The notes under the pieces are model-generated. The model saw nothing but the letters and a program-made list of their open reading frames with translations. It made no database searches and was not told the DNA's origin. Made by a program: the position numbers and the translations under genes. Shown one piece after another: positions 36,269 through 44,800 of a DNA stretch of 64,000 bases. Source of the stretch: Cyanobacterium stanieri PCC 7202 (GTDB lineage Bacteria; Cyanobacteriota; Cyanobacteriia; Cyanobacteriales; Cyanobacteriaceae); assembly GCA_000317655.1 (NCBI GenBank), contig CP003940.1, positions 1,674,001-1,738,000 on the forward strand. Reading direction: 5' to 3'. Position 1 is the first letter of the stretch. Each line of letters starts with the position of its first letter.

Positions 36269-37717
36269 ATGACCAGTGCTTATGTACTAATTTTTGCGGT
36301 GTTGATATTGGGGGGGTTAATTGCCGCTTTGGGCGATCGCATTGGTACAAAAGTTGGTAAAGCTAGGTTAAGGTTGTTTAATCTGCGCCCCAAACAAACG
36401 GCCATTGTCGTCTCTATTATTACGGGCATATCTATTTCTGCTTCAACCCTTGGGGTATTGTTTGCCCTCAGTGCCTCTTTACGTCAGGGAGTATTTCAAC
36501 TAGACGAAATTCTCAACCGTCGTCGAGAAGTTGAAAATGAGTTGGCACAGGTAACAGAGGAAAAAGGGCGAGTAGAGAGAGATTTGGACGAAGCCCAAAA
36601 AAGGCAATCAGAAGCGAGGGATATTCTTTTAAATACCGAAAAGGAATTAAGTGATACTCAAAAATTATTGGATGAGATATATCAACAAACCCAGCGTTTA
36701 GCCACCGAGGTAGAAAACATCGAGGCGGAAAGGGCTGCTTTGTTGCAAGAAAAAAATCAAATTCAACAAGAAAGTAAGGCGTTACAAGCACAAATTCAGG
36801 AAAAAGATCAAGAACTTCGTTTAAGGTTAGACGAAATCAGTGAACAGGAAAGAATTTTGGCTTTACAGTCCACTACTTTACAAGAATTACAAAAACAACA
36901 ACAGGATTTGCGCGCCGAAATTCAATTTCGAGATCAGCAAATTAGTAATTTAGACAGTGCGATCGCCCAAAGAGATCAAACATTAACAGAAAAAGAAGAA
37001 TTACTCTCCCGACTCGAAAGAGATTTAAGATTTTTTGAGCGAGAAGTGCAAGTTTTAGAACAATATTATCGCACCTATCAAGACCTAAGAGAAAGACCCA
37101 TCGCCATCGTTAGAGGACAACTTCTAACCATTACCCTCGTTAGGGTTGAGGAAGACACTAACCTAGAAGAATTAGTCGATGGGGTTTTAAATGAAGCCAA
37201 TCGAGGAGCCATGAGAATTTTGGGATATGGAGATGAATTTGTCAACAATAGATTTGTCCAAATCAGTACCACTCAGGTAGAACAAATGCGAGCCCAACTA
37301 GCCCAAGAAGGAGAATATCTAATTCAAATTCTAGCCGCAGGAAACTATGTTCAAGGAGAGCAAACTATCAGAATTTTTACCGATATTGCCCCCAACAAAA
37401 AAGTCTATGACAAAAACGAAGTAATTGCCCTTTCCGCCATCGAATCTGGCGATACTTCCCCCAGTAATATCCAAGAAAAACTAGATTTTCTCCTCTCAGT
37501 CACCCAGTTTAGAGCAAGACAAGAAGGAGTATTAGGTCGAATTGTCATCGGTGACGGACAAATAGTTTCCCTCGTCAATTTTATTCAACAATTAGAAGGC
37601 TCTAGCCAAGGTATTGACGAAATCAGGGCCGTTGCCAGTCAAACCACTTATAGCTCAGGCCCCCTACAGGTTAATCTTCTGGTTATGTCCCAAGGACAAG
37701 AAATTATGAGATTATAG
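36269..37717 (+). CDS. DUF3084 domain-containing coiled-coil membrane protein
   Basis: 482 residues: two N-terminal transmembrane segments (about 4-22 and 46-70) separated by G-D-R-I-G-T-K-V-G-K-A-R-L-R-L-F-N-L-R-P, then a long Glu/Gln-rich coiled coil (about 80-255), then a C-terminal globular DUF3084 domain. This architecture is common to cyanobacteria and Deinococcus relatives. Function is unknown; an envelope scaffold is plausible. A hairpin repeat with a short T-run lies just downstream. Confidence 0.9.
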   Translation: MTSAYVLIFAVLILGGLIAALGDRIGTKVGKARLRLFNLRPKQTAIVVSIITGISISASTLGVLFALSASLRQGVFQLDEILNRRREVENELAQVTEEKGRVERDLDEAQKRQSEARDILLNTEKELSDTQKLLDEIYQQTQRLATEVENIEAERAALLQEKNQIQQESKALQAQIQEKDQELRLRLDEISEQERILALQSTTLQELQKQQQDLRAEIQFRDQQISNLDSAIAQRDQTLTEKEELLSRLERDLRFFEREVQVLEQYYRTYQDLRERPIAIVRGQLLTITLVRVEEDTNLEELVDGVLNEANRGAMRILGYGDEFVNNRFVQISTTQVEQMRAQLAQEGEYLIQILAAGNYVQGEQTIRIFTDIAPNKKVYDKNEVIALSAIESGDTSPSNIQEKLDFLLSVTQFRARQEGVLGRIVIGDGQIVSLVNFIQQLEGSSQGIDEIRAVASQTTYSSGPLQVNLLVMSQGQEIMRL

Positions 37718-38061
37718 TTTAACCTCATTGCCCTGACTGCCCCCTAAATCCCCCAATTCTGGGGGACTTTTATTATCAATGTTTCCCCGAACTCTATCTG
37801 TCAAAACCAGAGACGAATTTCATAAATACTCGTTGATTTAGCCACAATCATAGTTTTCTTTTGCTCTCTTGTGTGAAGAAAAATAAAATTTTCATTGAGG
37901 AAATTTGAAACTATAATAACCTTAACGATTAAGGAAGAATCATCAACCAAGGATCAATTTAATCTCGTTTTAGGTAAAAATAAGCCTATACATAATCAGT
38001 GGGCGAATTTTTAAAATTCTGTCAATAATATATTACCGTTAGAATTTAGTGCATTTTTACT
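37718..38061. other. Spacer after DUF3084
   Basis: 344 bases holding one 29-nt hairpin repeat near the start; the rest is AT-rich leader of the next gene. No RNA gene or ORF is seen. Confidence 0.5.
37739..37767. repeat. 29-nt hairpin repeat, copy 2
   Basis: Same 29 bases as at 28747 and 53804. Here the stem TCCCCCA/TGGGGGA is followed by ACTTTTATT, so on the plus strand it may also end DUF3084 transcription. Confidence 0.9.
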
Positions 38062-38487
38062 ATGACAAAAAACACTCTTAAAGGAAACCAAAAATCTCGA
38101 GTCACCTCCTACAACCTTGAAGTATCTCGCCCTCAGCCAAGGAAAAGAAGTGTCTCCCCCGACACCAAAAGATATGCCCTCAAAACAGTTAGTAAAAAGC
38201 CTGTCGGTAATACCAGAAAAAAAACTAATCAAAACCAATACAATAACATCAAAAAAACTTCTCGCAAAAAAAGTAATGCCGTAAATGAAAATGGAATCCT
38301 AAAATATCTCATCGTCGTTACTTGCACTATTTTCACTTTTGGTAGTTTAGGATTTGGTTATACCCTCAGATATGCCAATAAATGGCAGGAGTTAATGTCG
38401 GAGGAATCTGGCATACCCAACACTCTTATCCAAGGGCAGGAAGTCATTAAACAAGAAATGATGAAGGAATTGAGAATTAATAACTGA
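38062..38487 (+). CDS. Basic, single-transmembrane protein of unknown function
   Basis: 141 residues. The first 80 are strongly basic and rich in Lys, Arg, Ser, Thr and Asn and look disordered; one hydrophobic helix follows (about 84-106, L-K-Y-L-I-V-V-T-C-T-I-F-T-F-G-S), then a short tail with Y-T-L-R-Y-A-N-K-W-Q. Positive-inside logic puts the N-terminus in the cytoplasm. I know similar short cyanobacterial proteins but no named family or function. Confidence 0.7.
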   Translation: MTKNTLKGNQKSRVTSYNLEVSRPQPRKRSVSPDTKRYALKTVSKKPVGNTRKKTNQNQYNNIKKTSRKKSNAVNENGILKYLIVVTCTIFTFGSLGFGYTLRYANKWQELMSEESGIPNTLIQGQEVIKQEMMKELRINN

Positions 38488-38510
38488 TGTTACGCAAAAA
38501 GATAATTAGT

Positions 38511-38559
38511 TAACAATTGACAATGAATAATTATTATCTTTTGCCTTTTGTCTCTTGCC
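38511..38559. repeat. Seven-unit heptameric tandem repeat
   Basis: Seven units in strict phase, changing sequence along the way: TAACAAT, TGACAAT, GAATAAT, TATTATC, TTTTGCC, TTTTGTC, TCTTGCC. The array lies between the basic membrane protein gene and the lipoate ligase-type gene. Confidence 0.7.
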
Positions 38560-38573
38560 TACCCGAACCGAGG

Positions 38574-39302
38574 TTAATTCAAATTGTCTACAATCGATTG
38601 CCATTCTTGGGCAGAAAGGGGTTGATGGATAAATTCACAGTTAAAACATTCTTCTGCGGCATTAATGAGATTGTCAATGATGGTTTCTGTGGTGGGGAAA
38701 CTAGATAAAACAGCCTTGGGGGGTAGAGTACCAAAAACCTGCTCAAATAGCTCTGCATCGGGTTGTAAGAGCATCGAACCATGTTGGAGGGTAAATTTAC
38801 CCTTTTTTAGTTGGGCGCTGCCAATAAATTTATTTCCTTGCTCATCTATTAAGTCGGCATTGGTGGAAAGGGCGAAGCAATTAGAGGATTTTAAATATTG
38901 TCGTTGAGGTTTACCAAAGGATAGGTTAACCCCTAATTTTTGCCATCCGAGAACTAGAAACTGAGAAATTTGTCGATAAACTTCATCTAAATTACCTTCA
39001 AACTGAGAGGAAATGACGGCATAGGTTAAATCCCCTTGGTGCAATACTCCCCTACCTCCGCTGGGGCGTTTGACTAGATCTATTGATTTTCCGTGCCATT
39101 GCAGGTTATCCCAGTGGGGGGGATATTTTTTTTGTTGACTAAATCCGAGGGAGATGGTGGGTATATTCCAAGTATAAAATCGTAGAGTGGGGGGATGATT
39201 ATACTTTTGATGTTGGGTTAACAACCATTGATCGATCGCCATTTGTTCGTTACCTGAAAGATTGAGGAGGGGGATAAAACGCCATAGGGATGGTGGTTTC
39301 AT
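38574..39302 (-). CDS. Lipoate-protein ligase/octanoyltransferase-type protein (BPL_LplA_LipB)
   Basis: Protein of 242 residues from the biotin/lipoate ligase fold. R-P-S-G-G-R-G-V-L-H (about 79-88) is the family's lipoyl/octanoyl-binding loop and G-S-A-Q-L-K-K-G-K-F-T-L-Q-H-G contains the catalytic-type Lys region. It probably attaches octanoate or lipoate to 2-oxoacid dehydrogenase E2 or GcvH. The second domain of classic LplA is missing; LipM/LipL-type transfer is therefore as likely as ATP-dependent ligation. Confidence 0.85.
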   Translation of the reverse strand: MKPPSLWRFIPLLNLSGNEQMAIDQWLLTQHQKYNHPPTLRFYTWNIPTISLGFSQQKKYPPHWDNLQWHGKSIDLVKRPSGGRGVLHQGDLTYAVISSQFEGNLDEVYRQISQFLVLGWQKLGVNLSFGKPQRQYLKSSNCFALSTNADLIDEQGNKFIGSAQLKKGKFTLQHGSMLLQPDAELFEQVFGTLPPKAVLSSFPTTETIIDNLINAAEECFNCEFIHQPLSAQEWQSIVDNLN

Positions 39303-39470
39303 GGTAATGTCAGGAACGAAATATAAGGAAAGTAGTCATTATATAATTAATTGGGCTATGCTTAAAATATGACCCAAAATAATCAGTTTTGCATTTTTGA
39401 TTCAAGATACCATATAATAAATTTGGCAAATCTTAAATTATTGTTAAGAATGTAAAGTTGAAATTACCCA

Positions 39471-39479
39471 AAGGAGGTG
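39471..39479 (+). promoter_or_regulatory. Very strong Shine-Dalgarno site for DUF1815 gene
   Basis: AAGGAGGTG pairs with nine bases of the usual 16S 3' end, ending three bases before ATG 39483. It decides the ATG over an upstream GTG at 39477 that lies inside the site. Such full sites are rare among genes in this window. Confidence 0.85.
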
Positions 39480-39482
39480 TCA

Positions 39483-39839
39483 ATGTTTATAAGACTTGCG
39501 CAGGAATATCGGGAGTTTGTGAAAGATTTAGTCATGAATCTCCAAGCCTTAGCGATTGTATTAGAAAAAAGAGGTTATATTGCTTCCTGCTACACTTGTG
39601 GCACTCAGTTAACCAGTGCTTCTTTTATGGTGAGTTTAGGTGATAATCATTTAATTCGTTTTTTGGTTTCTGATTATGGTATCACATGGACAGAAATGCA
39701 AGATGACCGAGAATTAATGAAGTTAGAAGGTGCAGAGGCCATTAGTCAGTTAGAAGAATTGGCGAATTTGGTAAAGTACCAAATCAAATCCTCTGAGAGT
39801 AAAGCCCCTCGTTATGATCATAGTTTGTTAGTAGGTTAA
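39483..39839 (+). CDS. DUF1815 family protein
   Basis: 118 residues of cyanobacterial DUF1815: F-I-R-L-A-Q-E-Y-R-E-F-V-K-D-L-V near the start, R-G-Y-I-A-S-C-Y-T-C-G (a C-x-x-C near residues 36-39) and L-V-S-D-Y-G-I-T-W-T-E. It appears soluble. Its very good ribosome binding site suggests high translation. Function is unknown. Confidence 0.9.
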   Translation: MFIRLAQEYREFVKDLVMNLQALAIVLEKRGYIASCYTCGTQLTSASFMVSLGDNHLIRFLVSDYGITWTEMQDDRELMKLEGAEAISQLEELANLVKYQIKSSESKAPRYDHSLLVG

Positions 39840-40071
39840 TTTATCGCTAACATAAACTATTTTCTGATTTAGGAGAATATATTTAACAGTTGTTCTCTTT
39901 TTTCATAACTGAGGGCTAACTTTCAGTTACCAATTTTGTAATTTTATTGATCCCTGAAATAATACCTCATATCATGTTCAACTAAATTTTTGTTATAAAA
40001 TCTCTAGTCAAGAGTTCAAAAATACAAAGTTTGGTTGTAAGTAGTCATCGGAATTTGATATTAATCATTAT

Positions 40072-40099
40072 CGATTCTCCATTTTCCATTCTCAATTAT
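40072..40099. repeat. Heptameric tandem repeat upstream of mutS2
   Basis: Four units: CGATTCT, CCATTTT, CCATTCT, CAATTAT, ending 14 bases before the mutS2 start codon and so falling in its leader. Confidence 0.6.
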
Positions 40100-40113
40100 T
40101 TCCCTTACTTGCT

Positions 40114-42582
40114 TTGATTGAAAAAGAAACTTTCCGACTTTTAGAATGGCAGAGATTATGCCACCATCTTTCGACATTTTCCGCTACGAAGTTAGGTGCG
40201 ATCGCATCTAGCCATTTAACTATACCCAAAACCCTGTCGGAAACGCAAAAGTTATTAGAGCAAACCAAGGAAGTATATCACATCGAAACCAGCTTAAATC
40301 CGAACTGGTCTTTTTCTGGCATCCATGACATCGGAGACGCGCTCGAGAGGGCAAAATTAGGGGGTATCCTCAAAGGAGAAGAGTTATTAAACCTTGCCAC
40401 CACCCTAGCAGGGGTAAGGAAATTGAGAAGGGTAATTGAAGATTTAGAAGATTCACCCACCCTCAAAGAATTGGTAGAAAGTTTAAGGACTTTCCCCGAA
40501 TTAGAGCAAGAAATTCACTATTGTATTGATGATCGGGGGGAAATCACAGAAAGGGCATCTCCTCAATTAGGAGAAATTAGACAAAAAATAAAAGGTTTAA
40601 GAAGTAAGATTCAGCAAACCTTACAAAACATTATCCAGCGCAACGGTAACGCCCTCCAAGAGCCTGTGGTGACCCAAAGGGGCGATCGCTTCGTGCTCCC
40701 TGTCAAAGCGTCTCACAGTGGGCAAATATCGGGCATTGTCCATGATACCTCCACCACAGGATCAACCCTATACACCGAACCAAAATCCATTATCGATCTT
40801 GGCAACCGTCTGCAAACTAGCAGAGGACAAGAAAAAAGGGAAGAAGAAAAAATATTACGCACCCTCACCGAGAAGGTAGCCGAAGTTTGGGAAGAATTAG
40901 AACAGTTATTGGCGATCGCCACTGCCCTTGATTTAGCCACCGCCAAAGCTAGATATAGTATGTGGCTAGAAGGGAATCCTCCTCAGTTCGTAGATTTTCA
41001 AAGCCAAGAAAATATCACCCTGCGTCAACTACGCCATCCCCTGCTCATCTGGCAACAAAAAAAAGAGGAAAGCGGTGCGGTAGTTCCCATCGATGTGTTG
41101 ATCAAATCCGATACGAGGGTAGTGGCTATTACCGGCCCTAATACGGGAGGAAAAACCGTCACCCTCAAAACCATTGGTATTACCGCCCTCATGGCAAAGG
41201 TGGGCATTTTTATCCCTGCCAAAGATCCTGTGTTGATTCCTTGGTTTGACCAAGTTTTAGCCGATATTGGCGATGAACAGTCCCTCGAGCAAAATTTATC
41301 TACCTTCTCGGGGCATATACGCCGTATTATTCGCATTATGGATGCCCTCAATGGCTCTACACCAATCCAAAACCCTGATGATGACTCCCCCACCGTAGAA
41401 ACACAACATGGGCTATCCAATAGCCTTGTATTGCTTGATGAAGTAGGGGCAGGAACTGATCCCACCGAAGGCAGTGCGATCGCCATTGCCATCCTCAAAC
41501 ATCTTGCCGAGCATAATTTACTGACCATCGCCACCACCCATTACGGGGAACTAAAAACCCTCAAATATAACGACAGTCGCTTTGAAAATGCCTCCGTGGA
41601 ATTTGACGATGTCAGTTTACAACCCACCTATCGGGTATTATGGGGTATTCCAGGGCGCTCCAATGCCATCATTATCGCCCAAAGGTTGGGTTTACCCTCC
41701 GATGTCATTGCCGATTCCCAAGAATTAGCAGGGGGCTTTTCTCAGGATGTAAACCAGTTAATTGGGGAGTTGGAAAACCAAAGAAGGGAACAGGAGGAGA
41801 AACATAAACAGGCTCAGGATTTATTGAGCAAAACCGAGCGTTTTTATCAGGAAGTAGAAGCCAAAGCTACCTCTTTACAGGATCGAGAAAGGGACTTAAA
41901 GTCTCAGCAAGAACAAGCGGTGCAGAAAATGCTCCTTGATGCCAAAAGCCAAATTGCTCAGGTGATTAAGGAGTTACAGAAAAAAGGCAATCCCACCGCA
42001 CAGGATGCCCAACAGGCAAGGGAAAATCTGGAGAAAATTGGCGATCGCTTCTTAACCCCTATCCAAAAATCCCGTAAAAAATCTAGTTATAAGCCCAAAG
42101 TAGGGGAGAGGGTAAGAATATTAAGCCTTGGACAAACCGCCGAGGTGCTAGATGTGGACGAAACCGCCGAACAGTTAAGCGCCCGTTTTGGCATGATGAA
42201 AATGGTATTGCCGTTTACAGATATTGAATCTTTGGATGGTAAGAGGTTTGAGAAGGAAACTCCCCCGAAAACGGAGGTGAAACAAAAAACTCCCAAGGTG
42301 CAAAATAATAATCAAACTGCTAAAACTACTCCAAGGGTGCGGGTAGAAAAAAATACCGTGGATATTCGTGGGCAAAGGGTACATCTAGCTGAACCTGTAC
42401 TGGAAAGGGCGATCGCCTCTGCCACGGAATTAGGACTATTATGGATTGTTCATGGTAAGGGTACAGGTAGTTTACGCAACGGAGTTCATGAGTTTTTACA
42501 ACGCCATCCCCAAGTAAGTAAGTATGAGATTGCCCCCCGAAACGAAGGAGGGGCAGGGGTTACCATTGCCTATTTAAAATAA
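40114..42582 (+). CDS. mutS2: Endonuclease MutS2
   Basis: 822 residues. The MutS core and clamp (about 1-320) are followed by the ATPase with Walker A G-P-N-T-G-G-K-T-V-T (about 345-354) and D-E-V-G-A-G-T-D-P, a coiled coil (about 530-640) and a C-terminal Smr nuclease domain (D-I-R-G, H-G-K-G-T-G). MutS2 suppresses recombination or rescues stalled ribosomes in different bacteria. The start is TTG 40114 (M-I-E-K-E-T), which matches the usual N-terminus M-I-x-x-E-T; no ATG lies near. Confidence 0.95.
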   Translation: MIEKETFRLLEWQRLCHHLSTFSATKLGAIASSHLTIPKTLSETQKLLEQTKEVYHIETSLNPNWSFSGIHDIGDALERAKLGGILKGEELLNLATTLAGVRKLRRVIEDLEDSPTLKELVESLRTFPELEQEIHYCIDDRGEITERASPQLGEIRQKIKGLRSKIQQTLQNIIQRNGNALQEPVVTQRGDRFVLPVKASHSGQISGIVHDTSTTGSTLYTEPKSIIDLGNRLQTSRGQEKREEEKILRTLTEKVAEVWEELEQLLAIATALDLATAKARYSMWLEGNPPQFVDFQSQENITLRQLRHPLLIWQQKKEESGAVVPIDVLIKSDTRVVAITGPNTGGKTVTLKTIGITALMAKVGIFIPAKDPVLIPWFDQVLADIGDEQSLEQNLSTFSGHIRRIIRIMDALNGSTPIQNPDDDSPTVETQHGLSNSLVLLDEVGAGTDPTEGSAIAIAILKHLAEHNLLTIATTHYGELKTLKYNDSRFENASVEFDDVSLQPTYRVLWGIPGRSNAIIIAQRLGLPSDVIADSQELAGGFSQDVNQLIGELENQRREQEEKHKQAQDLLSKTERFYQEVEAKATSLQDRERDLKSQQEQAVQKMLLDAKSQIAQVIKELQKKGNPTAQDAQQARENLEKIGDRFLTPIQKSRKKSSYKPKVGERVRILSLGQTAEVLDVDETAEQLSARFGMMKMVLPFTDIESLDGKRFEKETPPKTEVKQKTPKVQNNNQTAKTTPRVRVEKNTVDIRGQRVHLAEPVLERAIASATELGLLWIVHGKGTGSLRNGVHEFLQRHPQVSKYEIAPRNEGGAGVTIAYLK

Positions 42583-42665
42583 AATGACAGTATTGTTAAG
42601 TTAGGTAAAGAAAAAAATGGTAAAGTAGAAGAAGAATCAGCAAGCCGAAATAATAAAGTATTGCA

Positions 42666-43532
42666 ATGAAATGTATTGTCAATCGCCGAGCAAAATTCAG
42701 CGCCAGTCATCGCTACTGGTTGCCAGAATTATCAGAGCAAGAAAACCAAAAGCGTTTTGGTCCTAATAGTCGTTTTCCTGGTCATGGACATAATTATGTC
42801 CTATATGTGTCCTTGATTGGAGAATTGGATCAATATGGTATGGTGCAAAATCTTTCCAACGTCAAAAAAGTAATCAAAAATGAAGTGACCAGTCAACTAG
42901 ACTATGGTTATCTCAATGATATATGGGAAGAATTTAAGCAAACCTTACCTACCACAGAAAACATTGCAAGGGTAATTTGGCAAAGACTAGCTCCTCATCT
43001 ACCATTAACAGACATTCAATTATACGAACATCCTCAACTTTGGGTAAATTATCAAGGAAAAGATATGGAAGCAACTTTAACTATTCAAACTCACTTCAGC
43101 GCCGCTCACCGTTTAGCCTCTAATCAACTAAGTTATGAGGAGAATTTAGAAATTTATGGTAAGTGCGCTCGTCCGAATGGTCACGGACATAATTATCATT
43201 TAGAAGTATCCGTCACAGGGGAAATGGATAGTCGCACAGGAATGATTGTCGATTTGGTAGCCCTGCAAAATGTTATTGATGAATATGTGGTTGAGCCTTT
43301 TGATCATACTTTTTTAAATAAAGATATAGCTCATTTTGCTGATACTGTTCCCACCGCTGAAAATATTGCTTTTTATATTGCTACTTTGTTAAAAGAGCCT
43401 GTAAGTAAGTTGGGGGTAGAGTTAGATAAAATCAAATTAATTGAAAGTCCTAATAATTCCTGTGAAATTTTCTGTCGTCACCAAAATTTTAATAATGTTC
43501 AAGGGGAAAATAAAGTTCCCGCTTTAGTTTAA
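42666..43532 (+). CDS. queD: Two-domain 6-carboxytetrahydropterin synthase-like protein
   Basis: 288 residues with two fused PTPS/QueD domains (about 1-130 and 135-275). Both have the zinc His sets (H15, H40, H42; H148, H173, H175). Only the C-terminal half has the catalytic Cys (C167, in G-K-C-A-R-P-N-G-H-G-H) and a D-H-T-F-L His; the N-terminal half has Asn at the Cys position and lacks that His. So one half is probably catalytic and the other structural or regulatory. The likely reaction is formation of 6-carboxy-5,6,7,8-tetrahydropterin for queuosine, or the related tetrahydrobiopterin step in cyanobacterial glycosylated pterin synthesis. Confidence 0.88.
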   Translation: MKCIVNRRAKFSASHRYWLPELSEQENQKRFGPNSRFPGHGHNYVLYVSLIGELDQYGMVQNLSNVKKVIKNEVTSQLDYGYLNDIWEEFKQTLPTTENIARVIWQRLAPHLPLTDIQLYEHPQLWVNYQGKDMEATLTIQTHFSAAHRLASNQLSYEENLEIYGKCARPNGHGHNYHLEVSVTGEMDSRTGMIVDLVALQNVIDEYVVEPFDHTFLNKDIAHFADTVPTAENIAFYIATLLKEPVSKLGVELDKIKLIESPNNSCEIFCRHQNFNNVQGENKVPALV

Positions 43533-43535
43533 ACA

Positions 43536-43563
43536 CAAAAAAGGGGGCTACCATAATAGCCCC
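43536..43563 (-). terminator. psbV terminator
   Basis: On the minus strand, GGGGCTA and TAGCCCC flank a six-base loop, followed by C and then TTTTTT. It lies between convergent psbV and the QueD-like gene. Confidence 0.85.
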
Positions 43564-43596
43564 TGAAAAGCCTAAAAAATCCAATCAGCTTGAGGA

Positions 43597-44085
43597 TTAC
43601 GGTTCAATTAAAGAACGTTTACCCCATTTGGGATCAGCTTTAGTTTGGATTAGGATGTAACCTGCGATCGCCTCTAGGTCATCATCAGTATAGTTTCTCA
43701 TTTCAGACCAAATATCGGATCTTTCAGTGTTCATGTGTAACAAGGAAAGATCATCTTCACCGTCATAGGTAGTAGGATACTTCATATAGTCCACCAAAGC
43801 TAAAACATTATCCCTGGCAGGAATAGCGTTGGCAAGAGCTTCGATACTAAGACCAACGTTAGGATTAGTTTTAGTTTTACCTTGGATGTGACACTGAGTA
43901 CAACTTGCCACAAATAATTTGGAACCTAATTGAGCTTCTTGGTTACTAAGGGTGATTAAATCTCCTTGATCATTTAAAGGAACAGTGCGAAGTTCTTCGC
44001 TTAAACTAAGAGCATTTGCTGTACCAGTGAAAGACTGCCACATCAAAAACATCCCAGCTAGAATTATTAAAAAAAATCTTTTCAT
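43597..44085 (-). CDS. psbV: Photosystem II cytochrome c550 (PsbV)
   Basis: Extrinsic lumenal haem protein that stabilises the PSII oxygen-evolving complex. A 25-residue signal peptide ends A-N-A; the mature protein has C37-T-Q-C40-H41 and a second haem ligand at H92 in L-L-H-M-N, exactly the positions of known cytochrome c550. The T-K-T-N-P-N-V-G-L and R-D-N-V-L-A-L-V-D-Y segments also fit. The C-terminal end reads W-G-K-R-S-L-I-E-P instead of the usual W-G-G-x-I-Y-Y/F, so a PsbV2-like paralogue is possible. ATG 44085 is preferred to TTG 44094. No cytochrome M or petJ gene lies beside it. Confidence 0.9.
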   Translation of the reverse strand: MKRFFLIILAGMFLMWQSFTGTANALSLSEELRTVPLNDQGDLITLSNQEAQLGSKLFVASCTQCHIQGKTKTNPNVGLSIEALANAIPARDNVLALVDYMKYPTTYDGEDDLSLLHMNTERSDIWSEMRNYTDDDLEAIAGYILIQTKADPKWGKRSLIEP

Positions 44086-44461
44086 AATTGGCAAACTAAT
44101 ATTTTTTTTTGTATTTTCTTGGGATTTTAAAGATTATACGTTACCTATTTTCCCTTAAAATAGGTTCTTATTTTGCCCTTTATTGTAAACTTTTGTTAAT
44201 ATATGGGGTTTTTATCGCTTTTTTAAGGATGGAAAGAATCAAAAATTAGATTTTTTGTCTTTTTGAGAGATTGGAGTCGTATCATGTCTATAAGAGGAAA
44301 TGTACTACTTTAGTATATAAAAATTTTTATGCTTTCATTTCTCTATAATATTATCCATAACTAAAAGATTGGAACGAAGATACAGTTTTCACTTAATAAA
44401 TGATAATGGTAGAAAAATGATTTAAATTATTAAATTATGTTTTTTAAGAAATATATTTAAC
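44086..44461. other. AT-rich spacer between psbV and the MNT gene
   Basis: About 376 bases, strongly AT-rich, which should contain divergent promoters. I see no RNA gene, ORF or repeat. Confidence 0.5.
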
Positions 44462-44800
44462 ATGAATATGTTAGTTGAAAATAACGAAAATATCCAGTTA
44501 TTTACTGAATATTTTAAAAAACAAATCCAAGAAATTTATAAAGATAGATTAAGTCAACTCATTTTATTTGGCTCACAAGCTAGAGGAGATGCCAGACCTG
44601 ATTCAGATATAGATATATTAGTGGTGTTAAAAGGAGAAGTTAATCCCGTTAAAGAAATAAATAGAAATAGTTATTTGATTAGTAATTTATGCTTAGAATT
44701 TGATGTTTTAATTAACTGCTTTTATATATCTGAAATACAATTTAACGAAGAAAATAAACCTTTGATAAAAAATATCAAAAAAGAGGGTATTATTTTATGA
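44462..44800 (+). CDS. MNT-type nucleotidyltransferase (putative antitoxin)
   Basis: 112-residue minimal nucleotidyltransferase. The active-site motif G-S-Q-A-R-G-D-A-R-P-D-S-D-I-D is at residues about 39-53 and D-V-L-I further on supplies the third Asp, so all three acidic ligands appear present. It ends with a four-base overlap (ATGA) into a HEPN gene. MNT proteins can inactivate HEPN toxins by AMPylating them (type VII toxin-antitoxin), as shown for MntA/HepT; that role here is by homology only. Confidence 0.88.
   Translation: MNMLVENNENIQLFTEYFKKQIQEIYKDRLSQLILFGSQARGDARPDSDIDILVVLKGEVNPVKEINRNSYLISNLCLEFDVLINCFYISEIQFNEENKPLIKNIKKEGIIL

Noticed and set aside
38511-38559. Possible CRISPR array
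   Set aside because: Units of seven bases in strict phase without spacers; these are STRRs, and no cas genes are present in the window.
41025-41537. 170-codon minus-strand ORF inside mutS2
   Set aside because: It lies wholly over the conserved MutS2 ATPase and shows no independent protein features.
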